Notes under the pieces: generated by a model | Seen by the model: the letters and a program-made list of their open reading frames with translations, nothing else | What the model was told of the DNA's origin: nothing | Databases searched by the model: none | Shown here: piece by piece, positions 23,654 to 36,484 of the stretch | How positions within the stretch are numbered: the stretch's first letter is position 1 | How the letters are laid out: every line of letters begins with the position of its first letter | Source of the DNA: Halichondria panicea | Lineage: Eukaryota > Porifera > Demospongiae > Suberitida > Halichondriidae | NCBI RefSeq assembly: GCF_963675165.1 | Contig: NC_087381.1 | Span: forward strand, 3,038,001 to 3,102,000 | Direction of reading: 5' to 3' | Length of the DNA: 64,000 nucleotides | Program-made: the position numbers and the translations under genes

Positions 23654-26600
23654 CTAGTTCCTGTTGAACAGCACACTAGCTACTTGGTATACCAATAGCA
23701 TCTGGTATATAAGAAAGTGACCACACCTTTTTGCTGTGTCCATTGCTGTTATTCCCATCTGCATAAAATTATGATAAAAGAGATGGTCTATAATTGTTGA
23801 AGTGAAGCATTTACCTTATCCGTAACTTTTGGATCCGCTCCATTTTTGAGGAGAACACTGACAATCTCTGTTTGCCCTGTGGCAACTGCTAAGTGTAAAG
23901 CTGTTACTCCTTGTGGTCTATTTTGGGCATTGACGTCAGCTTGGGCAGCAACCAGTAGTTTCACTATAGCGAGATGACCAAGTTGTGACGCTATCATTAG
24001 AGGGCTCGCTCTCTCCTGTACATGCACATGACATTGCACCATTGAACCATCAATCGATTGAATAATTATACGTGCATGTATGTATACACCAATGACCAAA
24101 CTTTCTACCAGTTTTTGTGTCAACATTAAAAATCTACACGTACACATTGCACGTTGTATATAAATTCAGTGAAAGCTAACTTTGATGTAAAAATTTAAAC
24201 CGTTACTTTTATACCTTGTCAGCTATATTGGCGTCAGCTCCACTCTTGAGGAGTACACGGACACACTCCGTACGACCTCCAGTTGTGGCATGATATAGAG
24301 CCGTAGATCCATTCAGTGTTTGAGCATCAAGTGGAGCTTTTGCATCAATGAATAAAGCAACCACAGTGGGGTGACCAAAGTGAGCCGCTGCCATGAGAGC
24401 AGTGCCTCCAGTCTGCACAACACAAGCACAAGCAGACAATCAGTATATGTAATTATAATTAAGTGTCTTACTTCATCCTTTAGTTTGGGATTGGCTCCAT
24501 TGTTTAGGAGAACACTGACGCACTCCGTCTGACCACCAATGGCAGCCAAATGGAGAGCTGTTCCATTTTTGACACCTCGTGCATTGACATGAACCTTTGC
24601 AGCAATTAACAGTTCCATAATCTTGACATGACCATCTCGAGCAGACATCATAAGAGTAGTGAACCCAATCTATATAATTACACAGCAAAAACACTTGTTA
24701 TAGGAGATGCATCATCGTATTTTAGTGTTAAAATACAGAAATGTATGTCATTAAATTTCAAAAGATGCGTTTTATTTAACATGTTTTATGTTACTATAAC
24801 GAATATGTTTTACTGTGTATAATTATACAGTGCCAGAATAGTTAAACAATCATGATTCATCACTTAATTGTAACATGTTCACAGTCTTACAACCTTGTCT
24901 GTTGAATTTGGGGATGCTCCATTCTTGAGGAGAACACTAACACACTCTGATTGTCCTTTGAAAGCAGCCGTGTGGAGAGCTGTATGGCCAGACTGAGTGC
25001 GAGCTTCGATCTGAGCCTTGGCAGAGATAAGTTGTATCATAACTTCAGGATGACCTTCTTGAGCAGCGATTATTAGAGCTGTGAATCCACGCTGTACAAA
25101 AATGATAAATTAATACAACTTACAAATGTAACAGGAGAGTTTTAATATGTAAAAAAGACTTACAATAGTATTTGCATTGACCCGAGCCCCATTCCTTATG
25201 AGAACATCGACACATTTTGATCGTCCTTTACTAGCAGCCAGCATAAGAGGCGTTGAATCTTCTTTTAGAGAATGGCCTTCAATGTCAGCTTTAGCAGCAA
25301 TCAGTAGCTCTACAACTCCAGCATGGCCCATAAGACAAGCAACCATAAGAGGAGTTAACTGCACACAAACAATTATGTTGATAGATAATTATTGTACTCT
25401 ACTTGGACCTTTGCATCATGCATGGCACACTCTCTATGCAGAGTGAGGCCCATGGTTTTTCAGCTGTTTATACTCAATGTGAAGGGAAGTACAGGACACG
25501 TATTATGATAGGCTTTCAATTATATGCACATGGTAAAAAAGATGGGTCAAGTCGACACCCCTTATAGTTAATTTTAAGAGATGTTGAACTTTTATTTGGC
25601 GATCATTATTGCTAAGCTCACCGTATTTGACAGATGAACACTTGCTCCAGCAGAGATCAACAGATTAACAATGTCTTCGGCCCCGTTTCTACTAGCCAAC
25701 CAGAGAGGAGTCAATTTCTCCTACATAATTAGACAACTATATATACATTTTGACTTGCTTTCAAGTGATGACAAATCCTAAGACTTACAGAATCTACAAA
25801 GCAGTAGACACTAAAATATAATCAAGGGCGTATAAAAAGAGAGAGGGCAAGCAACTGACTATCAACCCTATACGTGCGAGCAAAAACCAAAGCCACAGAC
25901 TGGATATATTATACTATGACATTGTGCTGTACACAAAAATCTAGATATTACTGTTACAGTAGCTTTACACTGCCCCCTTCGGTTTTTGCTCGCAAGCTGT
26001 TGCATGCACGCCCTCTCTGATTTTATACGCTCTTTATATAATTACTCACAAAGCTTTGAACATCTGGATTGGCCCCTTTTTGAAGAAGAATTTGCACACA
26101 CTCCAAGTTTCCTAGTCCGGCTGCAACGTGTAGTGCTGTGAAATCGTCCTGGTGTGGTATAAAATGTGATTGTTATGATCTACAAAAACTGCTCATGCAT
26201 GTACATGTATGATGTACCTTCATCAACGAGTCAACTTGTATGCCAGGTTCTTTCAATAACAGCTTTAGCGCTTCAGTGTGGCCATATATTGCAGCATTCT
26301 GAAAAGGCAACCTCCCTTTCTGCACAAAGTAGCAGACAACGTTGTACATGTACATAACAATTATTATAGCAAAAAGGCCGCATGTAGCTAGCTGTAAGTT
26401 CAAGCTTCTTAGCACTTTTATTTGACAATTAACCCGCATAATTTTTAAGGTACTAAATTTTCGCGAATTTCTCAAACAAATTTTACAATACCCCTGAAGT
26501 AAACCAATTTTCGAGGTCAATCCTCGAAAACCTCGAAAATAACTTGTGCTGTAAACGCAGCGCTATGGCATCCAGGTGACAAACAAACAAACCAACGAAT

Positions 26601-27526
26601 ACTCGTGCCAGGCCACGTGCCTTGGGTAATGATGACTAACCTTGTCTTTGCTTTGCAGGTCACATTCAGCTATCATTTGAAAGGAAAGTTTAAGCTCCTT
26701 CAGCAGAAATTGAATCAAATCCAGGTTACCAGATTCAGCAGCAAAATGGATAGGTGCATTTCCATCGATGGCCTTCTCATTCACATCGAGTAGTTCGTGT
26801 TGTTGAATCTCAGACATCAAGTACTTTACTACATCGATGTTCCCACTTCTGCAGGCATTGTGTAGTGGAGAGCAATGATTGTTGTCCACACTCGTGGGAT
26901 CGACCAGTTGACTGCCGACAAGGTACGTAACAATATGTAGATGTCCATTGAGCGCGGCAAAATGAAGTGGCGTTTCTTTGTTCGTGGATTCAGTTGCCGG
27001 ATTGAATTTTCTGTCTTCAATAAAGTACCTAACAATATTGAGATGTCCATAAGCTGCTGCAGTGTGAAGTAGAAATTGACCTTGCTCAACAGAATTGTTG
27101 CAGTATAGAACTTCAATCAGGAACCGAACTTGGGTTATTTCTCCATTAAATACGGCTGAATGAAGCTTGATTGGTGGTGGTACTTCATTCCATTTGGCAT
27201 GAAGGTGTATGTATGCTGGGAAGGAGTTAATGCCTGACAGCAAACTTGTCGCACGTAAAGCTATGTCGTTCAACTGCAGGAGAAAAATAATTATGATCGA
27301 CAAACATGGTGGCTGGCTGTAGGGTAAAATACCTGTGGATCTGCGTCGAGGTCAATTTCAAATTCGGTATGTACTGTCGATGAGGTTTGGCTAGGTAGAC
27401 AATTGGATAACACAGTATTATATCCAGAATCAGAATGAGAACTCTTTGATTTCACAGCTATTGACTCATTGTCAAGTTCCACAGATGGCTGAGCACTTTG
27501 ATTGTCATCGTTGTCCGAGTCAGCAT
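23654..27526 (-). CDS. Gene D DSG exon and ankyrin repeats
   Basis: The DSG exon 27333-27526 has SSHSDSGYNTVLS. The main ankyrin exon 26641-27273 carries about six repeats, then single-repeat exons of 102, 99 and 99 bp and double-repeat exons of 195-201 bp. Exon 25164-25358 lacks the YAGF start seen in the other copies and has one extra codon (SLKEDSTPLM). The last exon ends QVASVLFNRN. Confidence 0.85.
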
Positions 27527-30500
27527 CTGAGAGTACGAGAACAGAACCCGTGCAGCTAGATTATAGTGCATGCATGTACACTCCATCAAGCACCTAGTAT
27601 ATATGTATATCTGTCAATGCTTCAAAAAAGTGTACGTAAAACTTACCACTATCTGTACTGTGAGAATTGTCATCCTAATTAAAAAAGAAAGACAGTAAGT
27701 ACACCATACGATTGCACACACATGCATGCATCAATGATAACATTACATCACTGATCATATCCAGCTTTACATCTTAATGGTAAAATAGAGAAACTTATAA
27801 TTATATACCTGTAGTTGGAAATGATAGTCCCCGCAGTCCAATTGGATTACCCCAAGATCTCTTATTTCTGCTTCTTGATTGGGTGTGAGTGGGAAGATGT
27901 CGGGAGGAATAAAAGAGGGTACCTCAAACACAAGTTGAACGCAGCCTTCATTAATTCCACGAAGTAATAACGCATTTGCTTCGACTTTGAGTATTTTTGC
28001 TAGATTTTCTTCAAATTGTTTCAAGTAGAGAAGCTCACATTTGTCGTAAGTAGAGTCGAGCTTCACGATCATCTTAGTGCTATCTTCTCTGTAGCCCGAA
28101 CCAAACTTTTTCGGGTACTGAATCCTTCGTTTAGCATATTTTTCAAATTCTTTCACATAAGCTATTAAGTTATCCTGGTCCTCCTTACTTCCAAGATGGT
28201 CAGTGAGATATTTAATCAAGCCATACGAAAAATATGAAACGTAGTCTCGGATAATATCCCATACATCGTAGAAATCGCTAGCTGCACGTAATTCTTCTCG
28301 CTTGTCTCGAAACAAACACTGGTTAGGGCCTTTAAATACTTTCTGGTAGCAGCTCACATCCATTAAACAAGACGTCAGCTTCTTCAAAACAATTTGAGTT
28401 TCCAAAGACTGCTGAAGTTGGAGCACAAACTTTGAGAAAGCTTTATCCATTTCTAGCGAGTCTAGTTCCCACTTGGCAGAGGAGGGTGTTTCTTGGGTAT
28501 AACGTCTTGAAACACTGGAATCTGAGAATAGGGTACAAGAGTGAGACATCTAAATGTTTCTGACCCCCCAGTCTTGCAGTAATCTTGAGGGAGCTACGTA
28601 AATGCCTGTTCACTAACTACTATGGTCAATAGGTTTTGCATGCAAGCAAAAAAAAGTTGTGACAGCGCTTTGTTTGCAGCTAATGCTAGCATTTAGTGTT
28701 CAAGAGACAGGGGGTATTATGAGACAGGGGGGGGACAGGGGGATATTATGAGACAGGGGGGTATTATGAGACAGGGGGATATTATGAGACAGGGGGGTAT
28801 TATGAGACAGGGGGGGCATTATGAGACAGGGGGATATTATGAGACAGGGGGGCATTATGAGACGGGGGTATTATGAGACACCATTGCAATTAACGCTAAT
28901 TGGCTACTCTAACATATCTGATACTAAAATAATTATAGTGATTATTCTGTCCTATAAAAACTGTTACTCCTGTTTTAACAGGTAGTTAATTTTACTACAA
29001 AACATAATTGATTCCGTCTTATAATACCTTCTTATACCCTACATGTATATATACAATAATTACGGTGATTGATAGTGTATAATGTGTAACTCTATATTAA
29101 AAGAACTTCAACTCAGCGGCATGTGAGAAACAAAATCTCGATCTCAATACTAGACTGACCTTCAGGTGAGTTAGATGCTCCTTGAATACTAGACTGTGTT
29201 GGAAGTGAGGTGATGATATCCTCCTGTCAAAGAAGGAGTGGTGGTGTCATTAGGCAACGTAAACCATGAGGTAAGGCTAAGCATCACTGAAGCACCGGTA
29301 TAATTGTTATAGAGTGTACACACAAGGTCACCTTCAAGTACTGACAGATTTGATCGGCAATCTCTTCCTTCCTTAACTTTACCAACATCTCCAGAAGGGT
29401 CATGAATGTCACTTGTTCAGGATTCTTTCCTTTCCAGAGTTTCAAGCACTTAATCATGGATAATTGATTAGCTTCTGCACCTTTGACATCGGTTTGTTCA
29501 CCAGGGGTTAATTCCATCACATCGACATAGAAACCAACATTATCAAAAAAGGCAGCCAAATATGGTATGTGCGTTTGTTGAATTTGACAGTCGACTTGAG
29601 AAGGACTGAGTTGATATTTGTCCAATAGCACTTGAAGAACTGTACTCACTGGTTGAGCAGATGATCCTAATGACAGATATGCTATAACAATTGAATAGAA
29701 ATTAATATCATTACACCAAATAGCACCATGCAATAAATAATGTACAAAACGTCGATAGAGATCCTCCTGTCTAATAATTATTTTCCCAAAATTGTGTGAT
29801 ATTGAAGCAGTTTTTGGATAATTATAACAGCATGAGTGTAGGGCAATACATAAAATTGTACGCACTGACAACAAACGCAAATGCAAGGAATTGTACGCAT
29901 TAAATTAACAAGTATCTTGCATACCATACTGAGTATTAAGTAACTCCTTCCAGGTTAGAGGAGGCCCTGATTTCAAACAGTGATCAAGCATTTCACGAAG
30001 ACAGGTGCTGTCATCATTAGCATATCGCTTTCTGATGCTATCTAGTATGACATCATCAACATGTAGAGCTTGTCCAATCTCAAACCATCTGTTCCGAGAG
30101 TCGTACAGTTTAGTGTGAGCTTCGTTTAAATCATCCACTGTTAGTGTGTCATCTGTATATATAATACAAACAACTGGCCGGCACTATAATTATATGTACA
30201 TACCGGTACATGTATACTTTTTTTAGCTACTGTATAAGAGCACCCCTGTGCAGTTAATTGGCACCAACATTAAAGCTTACCCATTCGAGGCCCAGGATTG
30301 CTCTCAACGTCTCCAGCTAACAGCAAGAGGTGGGAAAGAGAGTGGAGTAACACAGCAATCAGTATCACCAGAAGACCAACGTTCCTTGTACGTTTTAGGA
30401 ATTTGCTTTTATCCTGAGAGCTCAGAAATGTGAGAATATACAATAAAAGCAATCCTCCTTGAACCACTTTTGCAGTAGTACCCACTGTATCACTAAAGTG

Positions 30501-30605
30501 TAGAGGCTGGTGTTTTGTCAAGGGAGCTTTACTGTGTGGTCGCGATCCCCTCCCACCACTGAACAGTCCAATGCGAGCTCTCCACAACTCCACAGTGATC
30601 CCCAT
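23654..30605 (-). CDS. Gene D: 2A - DD2 - DD3 - mid-domain - ankyrin protein, intact, 17 coding exons
   Basis: Best-preserved copy and reference for the family. Exons: 30281-30605, 29925-30152, 29332-29666, 29160-29223, 27809-28521, 27647-27674, 27333-27526, 26641-27273, 26218-26319, 26050-26148, 25622-25720, 25164-25358, 24894-25091, 24472-24669, 24215-24412, 23815-24015, 23654-23758. They total 3915 bp: 1304 residues and a TAG stop. Every junction has GT/AG and phases follow 1,1,0,1,0,1,0 then 0 throughout the ankyrin part. If skipping works, the products would be a peptide of about 105 residues and a protein of about 1199 residues starting with Pro. Role as a signalling protein is inferred. 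Confidence 0.88.
27809..28521 (-). CDS. Gene D mid-domain exon
   Basis: 238 codons from DSSVSRRYTQETPSSAKWEL to the phase-0 end QLQ. Conserved blocks: LMDVSCYQKVFKGPNQCLFR, IIRDYVSYFSYGLIKYLTDH, KLDSTYDKCELLYLKQFEEN, EGCVQLVFEVPSFIPPDIFP. The 28-bp exon 27647-27674 (DDNSHSTDS) follows. No known catalytic motif seen. Confidence 0.82.
28703..28880. repeat. G-rich minisatellite, unit about GAGACAGGGGG(G)TATTAT
   Basis: About ten tandem units of 16-19 bp just upstream of the gene D mid-domain. The matching site in gene C (40006-40055) has two units and in gene B (near 50045) one remnant. G runs of 4-8 recur at even spacing. Confidence 0.85.
29160..30152 (-). CDS. Gene D Death domains DD2 (29925-30152), DD3 (29332-29666) and linker (29160-29223)
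   Basis: The codon split across exon 1 and DD2 gives Asp (DDTLTVDDLNEAHTKL). DD2 ends LLNTQYG and joins SSAQPVSTVL of DD3. DD3 closes EEIADQICQYLK. The linker appears to start at GAGGATATC after TTTGACAG. A 2-bp deletion just upstream, relative to C and E, therefore falls in the intron, not in coding sequence. Confidence 0.82.
30281..30605 (-). CDS. Gene D exon 1: hydrophobic segments plus 2A-like peptide
   Basis: Residues 47-62 (VVQGGLLLLYILTFLS) and 76-96 (VGLLVILIAVLLHSLSHLLL) are hydrophobic. The core AGDVESNPGP occupies residues 97-106, with the skip bond between Gly105 and Pro106. Basic residues lie between the two segments (KSKFLKRTR). The exon ends in phase 1 at GTAAGC. A GTGAG donor at about 30666 and the TTCAG acceptor suggest a 5' UTR intron. 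Confidence 0.88.
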
Positions 30606-31842
30606 GTAGCTGAATATTAGATTGTACATAGATCAAGCTAGCTCAATGAAAAATGATTATGAGTACTCACCTATATTTATGTGTCACCTATCTCACTGCA
30701 CTACTCTGGATCAGAGGAGGGAGGACACGATTAACCTTAGCAATTAGCTAATTATCGCGACCTTTTATCTTTGAACGATTCATCTTTTCTTTCTTTATAA
30801 CCTCTACATATTGGGACACACAGAACAGTACTGTAGTATGAGTGACAGGCAATTCTTGCAGGCACAGAGCAAACCATACAAATAAAGGGGTGCTAGAAGC
30901 TGAGACTGTTAGTGTCATTGATGTTCTTCATGTTGGAGACACTCTGAACTAAACAATTCCATGTTGCAGCTTTATCACAGAGACAGGAGTGCCTGGGGTG
31001 CTTCTCACAGGGATCTTGGAGAGTGCCTGGGGTGCTCCTCATAGGGATCCTGTCTCCAGGATCAAGAGTGCTTCTCACAGAGACAAGATCAGAGTGCCTG
31101 GGATGCTTCTCACAGGGATCTTAGAGATAGGAGTACTTGAGGTGCTTCTTATAGGGGTCCTATTACCTTCAGGTCCTGACAACTTGGCCATAGGGGTACC
31201 AGTAGGAGAAAAGGCTTACTTTGCTCTAGCATAGATTGAAGAGTTAGACTCTTCAATCTATGGCTCTAGCTAGCTCTTGTGTCCAATATGTAGAGGTTAC
31301 AAAGAAAGAAAAGATGAATCGTTCAAAGAATGTAATTAAAAGGTCGCGATAATTAGCTAATTAGAGCTAAGGTTAATCGTGTCCTCCCTCCTCTGACTCT
31401 GGATCTCACTGTGCATGTGTGTTAATTTGGTAAAGATGGTTAATTCTCCTTATGCTTAATAGGAAATTTTATGGCTTCTGTGGTTTAGTAAAGAAGTTCT
31501 GCTATAGACTCTATATGTAATTTTAATGGCACATTATACCATTATATTGGCCTTCCAATAATAAGGTGCCATACACCTACAGATTTCCCCCATAAGGCAC
31601 CATAATTGTATATAAGGCTATTCCTTGTTTTGCATAGTAGCCTCGAAAACGTAACTACAGCAGCGCCTTATTTAGAAGAAGTATATAATAATACGGTAAT
31701 ACACTGTAGACAAAATAATAATAATAAATATCGACAAACTAGTAGCTATTATAGAGTGTATAATTATAGAGTCTATACATGTCATGCACATAATTGTAAA
31801 GCCGGCCGAGTGTGCATAAAGTTAGCAATAATAATCCATACA
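30606..31842 (-). promoter_or_regulatory. Spacer between genes C and D with promoter of D and a Mutator-like insertion
   Basis: Without the insertion at 30712-31395 and one copy of the duplicated target, the spacer would be about 550 bp, like those at 5770-6293 and 23131-23653. The insertion sits about 100 bp upstream of the start codon, inside the likely promoter or 5' UTR intron. Confidence 0.4.
30712..31395. mobile_element. Mutator-like element with long inverted ends and 9-bp target duplication
   Basis: Ends of about 110 bp beginning CAGAGGAGGGAGGACACGAT are inverted copies. ACTCTGGAT flanks both sides (30703-30711 and 31396-31404). The centre holds imperfect direct repeats of a GTGCCTGGGGTGCTTCTCAC-like unit. 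ORFs inside (30989-31234 plus, 30893-31078 minus) are repeat translations, not a transposase. Confidence 0.85.
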
Positions 31843-34800
31843 CTAGTTCCTGTTGAACAGCACACTAGCTACTTGGTATACCAATAGCATCTGGTATATA
31901 AGAAAGTGACCACACCTTTTTGCTGTGTCCATTGCTGTTATTCCCATCTGCATAAAATTATGATAAAAGAGATGGTCTATAATTGTTGAGTGAAACATTT
32001 ACCTTATCTGTAACTTTTGGATCCGCTCCATTTTTGAGGAGAACACTGACAATCTCTGTTTGCCCTGTGGCAACTGCTATGTGTAAAGCTGTTGCTCCAT
32101 GTGGTCCATTCTGGGCATTGACGTGAGCTTTGGCAGCAACCAATAGTTTCACTATAGCGAGATGACCATTTTGTGACGCTATCATTAGAGGGCTCCATCT
32201 CTCCTGTACATACACATGACATTGCACCATTGAACCATCAATAATTATACGTGCATGTATGTATACACGTTAAATGATTACAATGACCAAACTTTCTACC
32301 AGTTCTTATGTCAACATTAAAATTCTGCACGTATACATTGCACGTTGTATAAATTCAGTGAAAGCTAACTTCGATGTACAAATTTAAAACCGTTACTTTT
32401 TATACCTTGTCAGCAATATTGGCGTCAGCTCCACTCTTGAGGAGTACACGGACACACTCCGTATGACCTTCATCAGTGGCTTGATATAGAGCCGTAGATC
32501 CAAACAGTGCTTGAGCATTAAGTGGAGCTTTTGCATCAATGAATAAAGCAACAATAGTGGGGTGACCAAAGTGAGCCGCTGCCATGAGAGCAGTCCTTCC
32601 ATTCTGCACAACACAAGCAGACAATCAGTATATGTAATTATAATGAAGTGTCTTACTTTGTCTTTCAGTTTGGGATTGGCTCCATTGTTTAGGAGAACAC
32701 TGACGCACTCCGTCTGACCACCAATGGCAGCCAAATGGAGAGCTGTTCCATTCTTGACACCTCGTGCGTTGACATGAACCTTTGCAGCAATTAACAGTTC
32801 CACAATCTTGACATGACCATCTCGAGCAGACATCATCAGAGGGTTGAATCCCTCCTAAAACATAGAAAATCAAATCTAACAATACAAAAACTGAACAATG
32901 TATAGTTGTATGCTAATTACTTTGTCTATTGAATTTGGGTCCGCTCCATTATTAAGGAGAACACTAACACACTCCGTTTGTCCTTTTGAAACTGCTATGT
33001 AGAGAGCTGTGTGGCTATACTGATCGCGATCGTTAATCTTAGCATTGGCAGCAATCAGTTGTATCACAACTTCAGGATGACCTTCTTGAGCTGCAGCTAT
33101 TAGAGTTGTGAATCCAAGCTGTAAAAAAAATGATACATATAATTGTATAATTATAAGGTGTGCTTAATAATTATTACTGCAATTGACCTGAAATACGTAT
33201 AACCAATTATTTAACTACTTACGTTCGTCTTTGCATTGACCCGTGCCCCATTCCTTATGAGAACATCGACACATTTTGTGTGTCCTTTACCAGCAGCTAG
33301 CATAAGAGGCGTTGAATCTTTTAGAGAACGACCTTCAATGTCAGCTTTAGCAGCAATCAGTAGTTCTACGACTCTAGCATGGCCCTCAAGACAAGCAACC
33401 ATGAGAGGAGTGAATCCAGCATACTGCATACACATAATATTAGGGTGTCATACAGGATTTGGGGGAGAATACAGCACGCGCAGTGTGTCGCCGGCTAGGG
33501 GAACCCAGTCCCCTGGAAAATATTTATTAATCCGATGGTCTTAGGTGAATTCGGCGGTGTTTTGGGGTTATAATTATGTTATAGTTATAATACAGGCACG
33601 AGGGATGTATGGCATATATTGCACTAAAGCACGAGGGCTGAGTGCAATATATGCCATGCATCCCGAGTGCAGTGTTATAACTAGTTTATATCCCGAGGGC
33701 ATAGCAACATAAACTGCACAAAAAGATGACAAAGACAACTCTAGACACAGCTCCATCTCGATCTTCTCTCTTATAGACGCCAGTATCTGCAGCGTATAAG
33801 ATTGGCATGACCAACGAATGGCTTGACACAAAATTGTTGGAGTTTCAATGCCGACATGAAACAAGTACAGCTGCAAAACAGCCCATGCACCCCACTTCTG
33901 GTGCTGCAAAACAGCCCCACCCCACTACTGCTGCAAAGAAACAGCCCCACTCCACTACTCAGTGTAACTGCTGCTCGAACAGTCCTCCACGGTACGATGG
34001 TGAGGTCTATCCTCGGCCTCATAACCAAGCCAAAGAAGCTCGCCTCTACACCGCTGCAAAACAGCTCAAGTCCCCAGCAAAAACAGCCGCTTCTAGTGCT
34101 ATGGTGAAACAGAATTGACATGCATCACGAGGACTAGGTCTAGGAACACAGAATCTTCCACAAAATGAACCTTGGACAATTTTAAAACCTGCATATGGTT
34201 GCAAAAAAACTCCACCAGTGTTGAACATTCCTGCATGGCTGGACTTACTTTGATACTTGTTATTTCTCATGATATTATTTTAATTTAATTGTCTGTCTAA
34301 TGTCAGAGGGGCGTTTTGTGGTCAGTGCATTATGACTTTCAGCAGTGCATTATGCTGCATATTGCATTTGGCAACAACGTAGCAACGGGATATAAACTCA
34401 GTTAGTGCTGATCACATGATCTCCAGCCAATCAGCTTATCTGAAAGCAGTCAGGTGACCATGGATTAATCCACACTTAAGTGTGCTTTAAGTTGGTTTGT
34501 TAATGCACACTTTTTATCAAACAACCATAATACAAGCAGATTGAATCTGAATGTCATCATAATTATAATAATAATACAAGCAGATTGAATACGTACACAA
34601 GCAAAGCTGAAAAGTATTAGAAAGTTGAATGTTATTAATTGTTTCGACTTGTTTCATGTGTACCGAATTGCTGACTTGACCATAGCATCACTTTTTCGTC
34701 TGGAGAAATAGGCTCAGCTTGCTTCGAAGATGTACGTACCTGTACCTAGCCAGATCCATATAATTGTTTCATCAAAGGTGCTTCGAATATCATAGCGTTC

Positions 34801-36416
34801 CAAAAGAGCAAACCAGATACTCATTGCCATATAGTTTGCGCACAAAGTTTCCCATCCAGTAAGCCAGATCAGCTGGAGGCATATCAGGCCAGTAGTATAG
34901 TGAGATAGGGACTGTTGGTCAGCAGGAGAAATAAGTCGAGAACATGCCCAGTCAGTCCAGATAGCTTTAGATAGTATCTCTTTCTCCTTTGCATCAGTTA
35001 CTGGATCTACAAACCTACTAAAACTTGCTATTACGTCTAGCTAGCTAGATAGCCACCAGCAACTGATTTAAAATGTAGCTAGATCTAGCTGCCACGAGGC
35101 TAGAGCTCACGTGACAGCACTAGAACACACCTAGCCAAATCATTAATCTTGGCTAGGTGTGTTCTAAATAATACTTATACTATAGCTTATACCTATAGCT
35201 TATACAACTATAGTACCTAAATGCAGATTTTATAGGGAGGGGAAATTGAGCCAGGGGGGATATCCCCCTTTCCCTCTCTCTCTCTCCTAGTCTCATGAAT
35301 CAGCCGCACTTGGAAAGTCTGTCTGAGCACTTTAGTCATGACTTTTTTGGCCAGGTTGGAATTCCAACCTGGCCAATCAGATCAAAGATTGACAAAATTA
35401 AAGGAAATAAAGAATGAAAAGAAGCGTATGCGTTCTATACAGTAGGACGCATTTATAGCTAGCCGCTAATCAGCCTAACTGTGGCTACTGCATGTTAGCC
35501 AGTCTATAATAAGTTGAGTTGACTGCACAATAGTGCTGTGCAACCTTTTCTTGTTCTTTTAGCAACGTTCTTGGAGCAATTAAGCCAAACTTAAATCGCG
35601 GTTGACCTTTTGCATGCGTTAAATTCTTTTGGTTTTGACACTGACGTAATGACAATTAACATTCCATTGTGGAATGACCTCTAGACTAAAGTGCTCAGAC
35701 GGACTGGACTTTCCAAGTGCAGCTGATTCATGAGACTATCTCTCTCCCTGTATGACAACCCTGTTGTGTGAAAACTTATTTATAGCTATACCCTTAATTC
35801 TCAGGTATAAATTATTAAGGACTGGGACCTTCAATTATTGCTGAATCAGCTAAAACGCAGCCACGCCCACGATTTTTAATATGTTTTGTGTGTAAAAATT
35901 TTGTGCAGCTACTGATCTTTTTTAGTTCTAAAAACGGTGTTCTAAACCTTCCTTTTAGCTCTTAATTCTTAGTGTAGTAGGTAGTTCAAAGGCTTAAGCA
36001 GACATATCCGCTGGGAGAGAGCATCATGTTCTATTTAGAGTAAGTTATTAGCCTATAAAAATAAAAATGTCACTTATTGTCAGCTGTAAGACTAAGTTTT
36101 GTGCAAAATCTCACCTTTGGCCAAAGAAGTGGCTCTCTCCCAGCAGATATGTCTGCTTAAGCCTTTGAACTACCTACTACACTAAGAATTAAGAGCTAAA
36201 AGGAAGGTTTAGAACACCGTTTTTAGAACTAAAAAAGATCAGTAGCTGCACAAAATTTTTACACATAAAACATATTAAAAATCGTGGGCGTGGCTGCGTT
36301 TTAGCTGATTCAGCAATAATTGAAGGTCCCAGTCCTTAATATACCTGAGTTGATCTCATTGGTCAACAGCTGTGTATGATACATGAATAACATATACAGC
36401 CCCACAGGCACGCACG

Positions 36417-36484
<68 letters not shown>

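Noticed and set aside
28703-28880. CRISPR-like regular spacing
   Set aside because: Units of 16-19 bp are contiguous with no unique spacers, and the genome is eukaryotic.
30893-31234. ORFs with RDPVSRIKSASHRD-type repeats
   Set aside because: Internal direct repeats of the Mutator-like element; overlapping frames on both strands.
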